NCBI GenBank assembly: GCA_964449285.1
Contig: CAYUZX010000011.1
Coordinates: 1-64,000 of the forward strand
DNA length: 64,000 bases
Direction of reading: 5' to 3'
DNA from: QYOJ01 sp964449285
GTDB lineage: Bacteria; Bacteroidota; Bacteroidia; Bacteroidales; FEN-979
Shown here: positions 8,634 to 16,275 of the stretch, one piece after another
Layout of the letters: each line of letters opens with the position of its first letter
How positions within the stretch are numbered: position 1 is the stretch's first letter
The notes under the pieces: model-generated
The model's database searches: none
What the model was told of the DNA's origin: nothing
The model's input: only the letters and a program-made list of their open reading frames with translations
Position numbers and translations under genes: made by a program

Positions 8634-9077
8634 ATGAGAACCATTTCATTGTTTTTATTCCTGGCAATCATTTTTGCCGGGGAATCAGTCAAAGCCCAGT
8701 ATCCTATCCCCTCTTATAATGTCGCCATCAATTATGCAGCGACGTTTCAGGAAATAGGATCCCCAATAAGTGAGTTTAAAGCTTCAAAGGGCAAGCGGAT
8801 AGCCAACGTAAAACTTAAAGGATCTGATAGCCAGTCATTTTGTTCTGCGAGAGTTTGGCTATATAGTATGGATCAAGAAATTATGCTTGGACCCTATTCA
8901 ATGATGTGCGAAGATCTCCTTTCTGTTGAAATAGATGACCGCGCATGGGGAGTCATGGTTCAATCAGACGATCACGTATATGTGGATGTATGGATCGAAG
9001 ATGGGAGTCCCTTGACAGATGGCAAAGTGGATGCTATGGATACTGGACAGGTGTTGATGAAAGAAACCCTGAAGTAG
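8634..9077 (+). CDS. Small secreted protein of unknown function
   Basis: 147 residues. A clear signal peptide (MRTISLFLFLAIIFAG, cleaved after VKAQ). The mature part is beta-rich with two cysteines (SFCSARVW, MMCEDLLS) that could form a disulfide. It resembles a single beta-sandwich domain (NVKLKGSDSQ, YVDVWIEDG) but I do not recognise the family. No sorting domain is attached, although a sorting-domain remnant lies 75-175 bp downstream. It is the only gene driven by cassette copy 1, so it is a likely target of the adjacent two-component system. Confidence 0.75.
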   Translation: MRTISLFLFLAIIFAGESVKAQYPIPSYNVAINYAATFQEIGSPISEFKASKGKRIANVKLKGSDSQSFCSARVWLYSMDQEIMLGPYSMMCEDLLSVEIDDRAWGVMVQSDDHVYVDVWIEDGSPLTDGKVDAMDTGQVLMKETLK

Positions 9078-9149
9078 GCAAATACGGGGATTCAATGAAC
9101 GACGAATCCTCAGGTTTAATTAAATATCCCATGAAACACTATATTGTTT

Positions 9150-9251
9150 ATGGTAGTTTACGAGGCTGGTTCCACCCTGCCTGCCGGCATCTATTTATTG
9201 AAAGTGATGGAGGGAGAGAAGGTGATTGGGGTGGAGAAAGTGGTGGTATAA
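9150..9251 (+). pseudogene. Orphan T9SS sorting-domain tail
   Basis: The frame reads MVVYEAGSTLPAGIYLLKVM then EGEKVIGVEKVVV and a TAA. LPAGIYLLKVM...EKVVV is the classic last two strands of a type A sorting domain, without any cargo in front. It is the remnant of a deleted secreted-protein gene. Confidence 0.6.
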
Positions 9252-9301
9252 CGTTAGCAGTTTGTTTCGCCTGCGGCTCGTAAAAATTGCCTTGTAGATT
9301 C

Positions 9302-9451
9302 AAATCCGTCGTTTTTTGATTTTTAGTGGCGTGCAGATTGCACGCCACTTTTTTTTGAATTGAGTTTGATTATCAGCCCATTACTCTTTTTCAAAGCCAT
9401 TTTACACTGCGGATTTCCGCAGGTACAATTTACGGATTTCCGCAATTGACA
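9302..9451 (+). repeat. Duplicated regulatory cassette, copy 2
   Basis: Second copy of the 8420-8569 cassette, roughly 80% identical by eye. In this copy the hairpin is a perfect intrinsic terminator. Confidence 0.85.
9326..9356 (+). terminator. Intrinsic terminator
   Basis: GTGGCGTGC, AGATT, GCACGCCAC: 9-bp perfect stem followed by eight T. It would stop transcription coming from the secreted-protein gene before the second promoter. Confidence 0.8.
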
Positions 9452-9476
9452 AGCCATCCGGAATGTCGTAGTTTTA
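9407..9476 (+). promoter_or_regulatory. Twin operator plus promoter, copy 2
   Basis: CTGCGGATTTCCGCAG at 9407-9422 and ACGGATTTCCGC at 9432-9443, again starting 23 bp apart. TTGACA at 9446-9451, 17 bp, TAGTTTTA at 9469-9476. The spacing is identical to copy 1. Confidence 0.65.
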
Positions 9477-9496
9477 TCGCCGAGATCATTGCACGG

Positions 9497-9838
9497 ATGA
9501 AAAAGAGTTTAGAGAGAACAGAACGACCAAAACGTGTCCACAAAATTCCCCGGATAGATAACCGGGATAAGTTGGAACCTCTCCACGTGAGGGACTGTCC
9601 ATGGTGTCATCAGTACCATGTCTACATGGTCAGGGTTTCACGGGTTCCGGTTACCGGAAATACACCGGTAAACGAGATCCTGAAGTTCAACAGCAGGAAC
9701 CAGCTGATCCGCTACTTCATATGCCCGAATACAGGGAACCGGTTCAGGGGAATCCTTACGCTGTTCCACTCTCCCCATGAGGTGATCCGAAATATCGAAG
9801 TGCTGTTTGTAATCCGGTCCAAACGATACGCCTCATGA
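9497..9838 (+). CDS. Small CxxC protein of unknown function
   Basis: 113 residues from ATG 9497. A longer frame opens at TTG 9446, but that base lies in the promoter -33 element, so the ATG is preferred. It is very basic at the N-terminus (MKKSLERTERPKRVHKIPR), then has DCPWCHQYH, a possible zinc site with a later cysteine in FICPNTGNRF. Not recognised. Its stop overlaps the next start (ATGA), so it is translationally coupled to the amidohydrolase. Confidence 0.65.
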   Translation: MKKSLERTERPKRVHKIPRIDNRDKLEPLHVRDCPWCHQYHVYMVRVSRVPVTGNTPVNEILKFNSRNQLIRYFICPNTGNRFRGILTLFHSPHEVIRNIEVLFVIRSKRYAS

Positions 9839-11187
9839 CCCACAGGAAGTTCTACGATATCCACTTTCATGCGATGGACTTGAGTCATGCCAACCTTATG
9901 GCTTTTTTGCTACGGAAGGACCTGATTACGAAGGAGACCATTCGCAATTTTTCCAGGCAGATGAAGTGGTGGATGAAGCTGATCCCGCTGGGAGCGATCG
10001 ATATGGCCCCTGGATTGATCGTCAGAAAGTTACGGGAGTTTTTGGACGGACCTTCGAAGGCGAAGAACCTGCTCTCGTTCATGGAGAACTCGATCCGCTT
10101 CGATTTCCTTATCGTGGAGCATTTCCTGAGGCACGGAGGAACCGGAGAGCCTGCATTTGTGAACAGGGAGAATATGTTTATGATCGATGAGATCCTGTAC
10201 AACAAAATTGTTCTCTGCCCGCTGATCATCGACTTTGGCTTCAGGAATATTAAACAGAAAGGGATCTTTTACAACCTGCCGCCCAACAAGTCGGTGATCG
10301 ACCAGGCAGCCGATGTGCTGACAGCCATCTCTCACTACCTCAAATACGACCTGGCGCCCTCGGTGCAGTATCCCGACCGTCTTGAAGTAACCCCTTCGGG
10401 GGGATACAAGAAGGGGAAGCTCTTTGAGATCTATCCTTTTCTGGGGATCAATCCCAGGAACGATTACAGCCTGGATGCCATTAAGCGGATCTTTGAAAAA
10501 TACTTTTCCGGTTTCCTGCACGATACGCCGGTAAAGCGCAAGGAGTGGCTTCTGGAGAAGATGGGAACCTATACCGGGACCTTTGAAGGGGTGGACCTGA
10601 ATTACCTCTTCGCCGGGATCAAGTTTTACCCGCCCCTGGGATTTGATCCCTGGCCCGAGAATGATCTGGCCGAGTTGAAGAAGATTTGTATCATATATGA
10701 AGAGTGTATCAAGCGACGGATTCCGGTCACGACGCATTGCAGCAACGGTGGATTTGTCACCGATTCTGATGCCGAACGATACACCAATCCGGCCAAACAA
10801 TGGCGGAAGGCGCTCAAAACCTATCCGGAACTAAAGCTCAACTTTGCCCATTTCGGGGACCGGAGCGATCACAGGACAGACTGGCGTGACCAGATCATTG
10901 ATTATATGTTGGATAAAGACTATCCGGATATCTATGCCGACTTCTCCTGTCGTGGTTTAAAAACAAAACGTGGAGAACCTGATTTTTACAAACAGATCAA
11001 TCTACTGGTCAGCACCTATGGAAGTAAAATTTCGGAGCGGATGCTCTTTGGCTCCGATTTCATGATCAATCTACTCTGGACCACCTCGTACAACCGGTAC
11101 CTGGAGAATTTCAAAGCCACTAGGGCCTTGAAAGGAAACAAGGAACTGTTCTGTACGAAGAACCCGGAGAGATTTCTATTTGGATAA
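9835..11187 (+). CDS. Amidohydrolase_2-family metal-dependent hydrolase
   Basis: 450 residues. Metal ligands of the amidohydrolase TIM barrel are visible: YDIHFHAMD at the N-terminus (HxH), PVTTHCSNGG near residue 300, LNFAHFGDRSDH near 340 and MLFGSDFMI near 415. This order fits COG2159-type hydrolases and decarboxylases. The family mostly acts on cyclic amides or aromatic acids; the substrate here is unknown. It is translated with the CxxC protein from cassette copy 2. Confidence 0.8.
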   Translation: MTHRKFYDIHFHAMDLSHANLMAFLLRKDLITKETIRNFSRQMKWWMKLIPLGAIDMAPGLIVRKLREFLDGPSKAKNLLSFMENSIRFDFLIVEHFLRHGGTGEPAFVNRENMFMIDEILYNKIVLCPLIIDFGFRNIKQKGIFYNLPPNKSVIDQAADVLTAISHYLKYDLAPSVQYPDRLEVTPSGGYKKGKLFEIYPFLGINPRNDYSLDAIKRIFEKYFSGFLHDTPVKRKEWLLEKMGTYTGTFEGVDLNYLFAGIKFYPPLGFDPWPENDLAELKKICIIYEECIKRRIPVTTHCSNGGFVTDSDAERYTNPAKQWRKALKTYPELKLNFAHFGDRSDHRTDWRDQIIDYMLDKDYPDIYADFSCRGLKTKRGEPDFYKQINLLVSTYGSKISERMLFGSDFMINLLWTTSYNRYLENFKATRALKGNKELFCTKNPERFLFG

Positions 11188-11226
11188 CCATAACTCGAAA
11201 ACAAGTCAATCACTAAACGAAGCAAC

Positions 11227-11520
11227 ATGACACAGAAAGTACAAAATGTAAACGGGATAGCGGCAGAGCCCAACGGATGCAGGAGCTGGTTGGAGCACTG
11301 GCAGAATGTTACCGGAGAGCAGCCGGGAGTATGTGCCGAGGTGAAATGCGGCAAGCTGGCTTCGGAAGGGGCGCTCGTCCAGAAAGCCGGAAACCACAAC
11401 GAAGCGTGGTACGTCGTGCCCCTCTGTCCGAAACACAATGCTATTCGCGGAGGCAGCCTGGAGCTGGTGGGATACATCCCATTGGTACCGGCAAGCGGGG
11501 AGAAGGTGGGTGAAACATAA
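11227..11520 (+). CDS. Small Cys/His-rich (HNH-like) hypothetical protein
   Basis: 97 residues. CAEVKCGK, then WYVVPLCPKHN, suggests a treble-clef zinc site resembling degenerate HNH proteins, with the N-terminal segment CRSWLEHWQNVTG also seen in that type of protein. The catalytic histidine pair of a true HNH nuclease is not evident. It lies between the amidohydrolase and a nuclease-fold gene, 40 and 12 bp away. Function unknown. Confidence 0.55.
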   Translation: MTQKVQNVNGIAAEPNGCRSWLEHWQNVTGEQPGVCAEVKCGKLASEGALVQKAGNHNEAWYVVPLCPKHNAIRGGSLELVGYIPLVPASGEKVGET

Positions 11521-11531
11521 AACCCAAAATT

Positions 11532-12386
11532 ATGTCAACGTTCAAAAGAGTCTCATGGCTACTGCTCTTCCTGATCCCTACAGAGTTCAGCGGCTATACG
11601 CAGTGTGTCAATCCAATCCTTCGAATTTGCACCTTCAACATCCAGAACTTTGGCAAGACCAAGTTGAATGATCCGAAACGGATTGCCATCCTGGCGGGAA
11701 TCATCCGAAAGTATGATATCGTGGCGATCCAGGAGATCTCAGACAAAACGAATACGGTGCCGGGAAAGTTTCTCGACATCATCAACGATAACCACCGGTA
11801 TGGGTATGCTTATACCTGTAGCGTTCGTACGGGCCAGCAGTTCGACGATCGGTCCTATCAGGAGCAGTATGCCTTTTACTTCGATACGTGCAAAGTCACC
11901 CTGCTTGGTCAACCGGTGGTATTCCCCGATTCGGCAGGCGACGACTTTGTGCGGGAGCCCTACCTGGCGCACTTCAGCGCCAGGAGGGGCTCTTTCTCTT
12001 TTGTACTGGCAACCATCCACACGGCGCCCGATCAGGCGCTACATGAAATCGGAAAGCTGCATGACGTGGTTCAATGGGCCAGGCAATACTTCACGGGAGA
12101 GGAAGAAGTGATTGTACTTGGCGACTTCAATGCTTCATGCAGTTACGCAACCCCAGAAGAGTTGAACCAACTCCTCTTCCGTGGCGATGACTATACCTGG
12201 ATCATTCCCGATACCGCAAAAACGAACCTGGCAATCCGCACCAACTGTGCATACGACCGTTTTGTTGTGACACCTACCGTGTTGCCCTATTACACGGGCG
12301 CCTGGCATGTTGACCGGTCGTTTGACTCGAGAAGTATCTCGGATCATTATCCGGTGTGGGTGGAGTTTAGGATAAGAGATGAGTAG
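11532..12386 (+). CDS. Secreted endonuclease/exonuclease/phosphatase-family protein
   Basis: 284 residues with an N-terminal signal (VSWLLLFLIPTEFSG). The DNase I-like fold shows all key motifs: ICTFNIQNFG near residue 37, VAIQEISD (catalytic Glu) near 66, VIVLGDFNASC near 198, and SISDHYPVWVEF at the end (catalytic Asp-His). It most likely cleaves DNA or phosphoesters outside the cytoplasm. It starts 12 bp after the small Cys/His gene. Confidence 0.85.
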   Translation: MSTFKRVSWLLLFLIPTEFSGYTQCVNPILRICTFNIQNFGKTKLNDPKRIAILAGIIRKYDIVAIQEISDKTNTVPGKFLDIINDNHRYGYAYTCSVRTGQQFDDRSYQEQYAFYFDTCKVTLLGQPVVFPDSAGDDFVREPYLAHFSARRGSFSFVLATIHTAPDQALHEIGKLHDVVQWARQYFTGEEEVIVLGDFNASCSYATPEELNQLLFRGDDYTWIIPDTAKTNLAIRTNCAYDRFVVTPTVLPYYTGAWHVDRSFDSRSISDHYPVWVEFRIRDE

Positions 12387-12468
12387 CAATGAGATAACTA
12401 CAAGTTAAACAAGCATTTTCATTATAAGTAAGGCATTATTTTCGTTAGAACAAAAAAAAACAAACACC

Positions 12469-13038
12469 ATGAAAACAAAAACTTTTTTATTAGGAATTAT
12501 TAGCCTACTTATTTCAAGTGTCGTTTTTTCTCAAGAAAAAACTGAAACATATCCACTTGATTTAATGATCCAAGTCATTAACAATAGTTTGGATAAAGCA
12601 AATAAAAGATTGGATTCTGTGCATATTCAAATTCAGCACGCTGAAATTACCCTTCAAACGCTTTTAGACAAGTCTGGTGGTGGTGGATTTAAAATATTTG
12701 TTAAAGCAGAAAAAAAATGGGAACTTGAAAAAGCCAGTACGCTCACTTTTACTTTTGAAAAAATTGAATCACGACCCGAGCCGAATTATAAAAGCTTGAA
12801 TAAGGATATTTTTGAAAAAAACTTGATAGAAGCAATTGTAGATGCGGCCCATCAATGGAAAAATACTACAAACATCGTAAATGGATTATCAAAGAAAAAT
12901 TTTAATGTTGAAATCTCCTTTTCAGTTAAAAAAGATACTTCCATTGGAGTAGAATTTGAAATTTGGGGTGTCGGAGTAGATGTTACAGGTAACTTTGAAA
13001 ATCAGGCCGTACATAAGGTATCTCTTACTTTTAAGTAA
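12469..13038 (+). CDS. Secreted protein with two trypco2-like units
   Basis: 189 residues. Signal peptide MKTKTFLLGIISLLISS, cleaved near VFSQ. Residues about 28-105 match the trypsin-co-occurring domain 2 pattern: a helix (LDLMIQVINNSLDKANKRL) and then a beta unit (HAEITLQTLLDKSGGGGFKI ... TLTFTFEKI). The C-terminal half repeats the plan (IVEAIVDAA-like helix, FNVEISFSV ... VHKVSLTFK). In the literature trypco domains accompany trypsin-like proteases in prokaryotic conflict systems; no protease gene is next to this one. It is markedly AT-rich compared with its left neighbour, a sign of transfer. Confidence 0.55.
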   Translation: MKTKTFLLGIISLLISSVVFSQEKTETYPLDLMIQVINNSLDKANKRLDSVHIQIQHAEITLQTLLDKSGGGGFKIFVKAEKKWELEKASTLTFTFEKIESRPEPNYKSLNKDIFEKNLIEAIVDAAHQWKNTTNIVNGLSKKNFNVEISFSVKKDTSIGVEFEIWGVGVDVTGNFENQAVHKVSLTFK

Positions 13039-13407
13039 ATCGATGGAAAGAGACAAGAAGAACAATGCATGAAGTTCACGGAAAACATACTCACATTTAC
13101 AGGCTAGAAAGTAAGCTAAATCAAACAATTTATTACACGTACCGATCAGCCTATACAAGATCAAATGAAAGGAGGTCAAAAACCTAACAAACTGATTTTG
13201 AATAGTTATTATTGGTATAAGTTCGATTTTTACTCTTAGCCGGTTGAAAATATTTTATTGATCACTTGTACATATAATCTATATTTCTATACTTTTATTG
13301 CTCAATTTCCGAATATGACGGTTAATACCCTCTCGCACCGGGAAACGTTAAACCAGTTAAACATTCCTATCATGAGATTGATCAATCACGCCAGAGAAAG
13401 TAAAAAA
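13039..13407. other. AT-rich intergenic region
   Basis: I see no gene, RNA or repeat here. An open frame running into the cupin gene from 13258 has no coding character before 13372. Confidence 0.4.
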
Positions 13408-13815
13408 ATGTACCTCCTTTTTGTATTCGTTGGATTGAATTGTATTTTTCAACATCCTTGTTATTCACAACAGCTAAGTGAAGAGGGGAAATTCCCCATT
13501 CCAAAAGTAGTTTCGTTCAATCCGGATTCAAACCAATATCAATGTTTATTTGATGGAGAAAAAGACTCTGTTGTTTTTTATTCAGGAGTTGTGACCCTTG
13601 CTCCCAATGAATCCGGAGAAATCCATAACACGGAAATGTATGAAGAGATGATCATTCCACTTGAAGGCGAAGGGCAATTGCAAATCCCAGATTATAAAAA
13701 TCTTGATGTTAAATTTGGAACCATTGCGTTTGTTCCTCCGCATACTGAACATCATATGACAAATACCGTGAGTAAAAACTTAAAATATATTTATGTCGCC
13801 ACAAAATCAAAATAA
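13408..13815 (+). CDS. Secreted cupin-domain protein
   Basis: 135 residues from ATG 13408, which gives a clean signal peptide (MYLLFVFVGLNCIF, ending YSQQ); ATG 13372 would add a charged N-terminus and is an alternative. One cupin barrel: motif 1 is GEIHNTEMYEEMIIPLEGEG with a single His, motif 2 is AFVPPHTEHHMTN. Metal binding is likely but the first motif is reduced. Substrate unknown. It precedes the membrane protein by 17 bp. Confidence 0.7.
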   Translation: MYLLFVFVGLNCIFQHPCYSQQLSEEGKFPIPKVVSFNPDSNQYQCLFDGEKDSVVFYSGVVTLAPNESGEIHNTEMYEEMIIPLEGEGQLQIPDYKNLDVKFGTIAFVPPHTEHHMTNTVSKNLKYIYVATKSK

Positions 13816-13832
13816 TATTCAAATCAATACAG

Positions 13833-14387
13833 ATGAAAGCAAGAGAAGAAAAAAATTGTACCAATTGTTCCTACTACATTGAAGACATTGATATTCAAAA
13901 TCTTGACCCTGCGGACCAAATCAAATATGAAGAATTAGTTCGGTCCCTTGCTTCAGACGATATAGATATTGACCCGAAAGAACTGTTCCTTTTGTCTCAT
14001 GGAATCAGAAAATCGGTATGCATTGGAGGCTTGGTAAAACCCAATATTATTAAAGAGAATTGCAGATACCACGCTACCCTTCCAAATGAACTCAACAAGG
14101 ATCAATTGCTCCAATCCTTTGTTTCTCAATGCAACAAAACCATGTCCACTAATCAATTAATTGCCATGATCTCAATAGCTCTTATTACTCTTCTCGCTAC
14201 CTTGTTTGGTATTTTCCAAACCACCCGGAATATGGAGTTGAAAGAGGAGATTGAAAATTATAAGAGCTCTGTCGAAATAAAAGATAATCAAATACGGAAT
14301 CAACATATTTTGTTATCCCAGGATAGCACGAAAATTAAAGAATTACAGGATAGTACGATCATACTTAATCATCTTTTAAAGAAATAA
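13833..14387 (+). CDS. Membrane-anchored coiled-coil protein with cysteine-rich N-terminus
   Basis: 184 residues. The N-terminal part has CTNCSYY, a later VCIGG and ENCRYH, a possible zinc or iron site. A transmembrane helix lies near residues 108-130 (LIAMISIALITLLATLFGIF), followed by a heptad-rich coiled coil to the end (MELKEEIENY ... KELQDSTIILNHLLKK). Not recognised. Three bases separate it from the HU gene, so the two are probably co-transcribed. Low GC like its left neighbours. Confidence 0.6.
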   Translation: MKAREEKNCTNCSYYIEDIDIQNLDPADQIKYEELVRSLASDDIDIDPKELFLLSHGIRKSVCIGGLVKPNIIKENCRYHATLPNELNKDQLLQSFVSQCNKTMSTNQLIAMISIALITLLATLFGIFQTTRNMELKEEIENYKSSVEIKDNQIRNQHILLSQDSTKIKELQDSTIILNHLLKK

Positions 14388-14390
14388 ACC

Positions 14391-14666
14391 ATGAATAAAA
14401 AAGAATTAATTGACCAGGTGTCTTCTTGCGCAGGTATTTCCAAAGCCGCAACCCAACGTGCAATAGACTGCTATCACCAATGTATCACGGGAGCGCTTTC
14501 ACAAGGAGAACGGGTCGGCCTCGTCGGATTTGGATCATTTTCAGTTACGCAACGAAGCGCCCGGAAAGGACGCAATCCACAAACTGGGAAAGAGATGACA
14601 ATAGGGGCAAAAAAGGTGATAAAATTTCGCCCGGGAATTCATCTTTCCGAGAAGGTTCAGAAATAA
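14391..14666 (+). CDS. hup: HU/IHF-family DNA-binding protein
   Basis: 91 residues, typical size. The N-terminal dimerisation helices (MNKKELIDQVSSCAGISKAA) lead into the hallmark GFGSF and the DNA-binding arm RKGRNPQTGKEM.IGAKKVIKFRPG. It bends DNA and organises the nucleoid. Its place at the end of an AT-rich islet, directly after a membrane protein, is unusual for the housekeeping copy, so this may be an accessory paralogue. Confidence 0.9.
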   Translation: MNKKELIDQVSSCAGISKAATQRAIDCYHQCITGALSQGERVGLVGFGSFSVTQRSARKGRNPQTGKEMTIGAKKVIKFRPGIHLSEKVQK

Positions 14667-14739
14667 ACGTATATAAGATCGGAAACGAGTGGGTGAGATT
14701 CACCAAAGAATGGATGTTGAAAGCAGAATCAAAGGAATG

Positions 14740-15285
14740 TTATTTGGTTGTTGGTCCGCCCATTTGTGTGAAAACACTATCAACAGGTTCCCATAATTCA
14801 ATTTTGTTTCCTTCATGATCCAGGATATGAACAAATTTTCCGTAGTCAAATGCCTCGATCTCGTCTACGATGGTCACACCGTTTTCACGGAGCTTTTTTA
14901 CTAACCCCTCTATATTTTGCACCCTGTAATTGATCATAAACTCTTTCTCAGAAGGGTTGAAATAATCTGTCCCTTTATCAAACGGGCTCCATTGGAGATA
15001 ATTGATCTCATCAGGCCTGTTTGCGTTTCTGAACTCGAATGACGAACCGTATTCATTAATTGCAAGGCCTAAATTTTGGCCATACCACTCTCTGGCCTCT
15101 TTTGGATTTTTCGACCGGAAGAAAATCCCTCCTATCCCTGTAACTTTTGGTGTTGTGTCGTTCATACTGCTCGCTTTTGGTTCTGTCTCACGCATGTTGC
15201 TGATCCCGGCATCATTCTGATTCGTAGCTGTATTGCAACTTGCAGCTATCATCATGAGCAGAAGAATTTTAGTCAAGTTTCTCAT
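14740..15285 (-). CDS. Lipoprotein with VOC (glyoxalase-like) domain
   Basis: 181 residues. A lipobox signal (MRNLTKILLLMMIAASC) anchors it outside the inner membrane. The VOC domain spans about residues 48-170: GIGGIFFRSKNPKEAREWY, FMINYRVQNIEGLVKKL and FVHILDHEGNKIELWEP. The final Glu is the usual metal ligand, but the first-strand His of true glyoxalase I is absent. An exported VOC lipoprotein of unknown substrate. Convergent with the HU gene. Confidence 0.8.
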   Translation of the reverse strand: MRNLTKILLLMMIAASCNTATNQNDAGISNMRETEPKASSMNDTTPKVTGIGGIFFRSKNPKEAREWYGQNLGLAINEYGSSFEFRNANRPDEINYLQWSPFDKGTDYFNPSEKEFMINYRVQNIEGLVKKLRENGVTIVDEIEAFDYGKFVHILDHEGNKIELWEPVDSVFTQMGGPTTK

Positions 15286-15493
15286 TTTTATAGGCTATAA
15301 AAGCGTGTGGTGGGAATGAGGCAAAGCTAATTAAGAATTATGAATTATACGATTTCCTCATCAAATGCGGCTTCATTTGGTATTACGGGACTCAGATTCA
15401 TGGGAATAAAAAGTTGGTCATCTCTTCGAAGGGGGCTTCGAGAGGCACCTTTGGACTCAGAATAAGGCAAGAATAATTAGGATTCCTTTCTCT

Positions 15494-16075
15494 TTAAAAA
15501 CTATAATTTATCGACCTGCCACCAATGGTGCCGCTTACCGTGCCTCCCGTGCCGGTTGAGTTGATGATGATGGTGATCTGGATGTTGATGGTTTGGTCGA
15601 ATCCGTTGTTTCCTGTCACCCGCATACCACCCCCGATCACAATGCTGGAGGCCGTGCCGAAAGTGGTCCCGCCGGGTGCAATGGTGAAGGTGCCAACCAG
15701 GGAGACGTAGGGAGCTCCGTTGATGGTGTAGACCTCGTCGTTCGACGTGAATGCATAGTCGTTGGCCACCTCGGTTAGCTCAATCTGGTAGAAGCCGCCC
15801 AAGATGTAGCCGGTCTGGTCATTGAAATTGATCTGGCCACTCACGTTGCCGATCACGTGAATGAACCCTCCTTGGGGACCGAAAGTATAGTTGTCCACAT
15901 CCTGGTAATAGGGGATGGTCCCCTTCAGCATGAGGTCCTGGGTGTTCCACGACATTCCGGCAGTGAATACCTGACTTATCAAATCCTCATCGTTAAGGGT
16001 TTTGGAATTCTCTTTCTTGCAGCCTATCATGGCGATGCATGCCATCAGGCCGACCAAAATGACTAGCTTTTTCAT
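15494..16075 (-). CDS. Lipoprotein of unknown function
   Basis: 193 residues. Signal and lipobox MKKLVILVGLMACIAMIGC. The remainder is beta-rich with Gly/Thr-rich strands (IVIGGGMRVTGNNGF, NSTGTGGTVSGTIGG) and no motif I can place. Probably a periplasmic or surface lipoprotein. It stands alone between convergent intergenic stretches. Confidence 0.7.
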   Translation of the reverse strand: MKKLVILVGLMACIAMIGCKKENSKTLNDEDLISQVFTAGMSWNTQDLMLKGTIPYYQDVDNYTFGPQGGFIHVIGNVSGQINFNDQTGYILGGFYQIELTEVANDYAFTSNDEVYTINGAPYVSLVGTFTIAPGGTTFGTASSIVIGGGMRVTGNNGFDQTINIQITIIINSTGTGGTVSGTIGGRSINYSF

Positions 16076-16212
16076 CTTTTTTTTGTCAGTGATTACCGTG
16101 CTGACGCCGCACGTTCAGGAAAGGGTATTTGTGAATTGTCCTGTAAAGGTACGTGTATAATTGACAAAAATTCAATATCCCGCCCATTAATTAAAATTTA
16201 ATCCACAGTCTT

Positions 16213-16235
16213 CAGTTGGCAGTTGGCAGTTGGCA
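16213..16235. repeat. 7-bp tandem repeat
   Basis: CAGTTGG three times, then CA. Similar low-complexity filler appears on the other strand at about 28545-28567 upstream of the DsrK-like gene. Confidence 0.7.
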
Positions 16236-16275
16236 ATCTTTACTACGTCGTACTTCTTACCTCTGACTTCTGACC

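Noticed and set aside
10030..10800. 256-codon minus-strand frame opposite the amidohydrolase gene
   Set aside because: Shadow of the amidohydrolase, whose metal-binding motifs confirm the plus strand.
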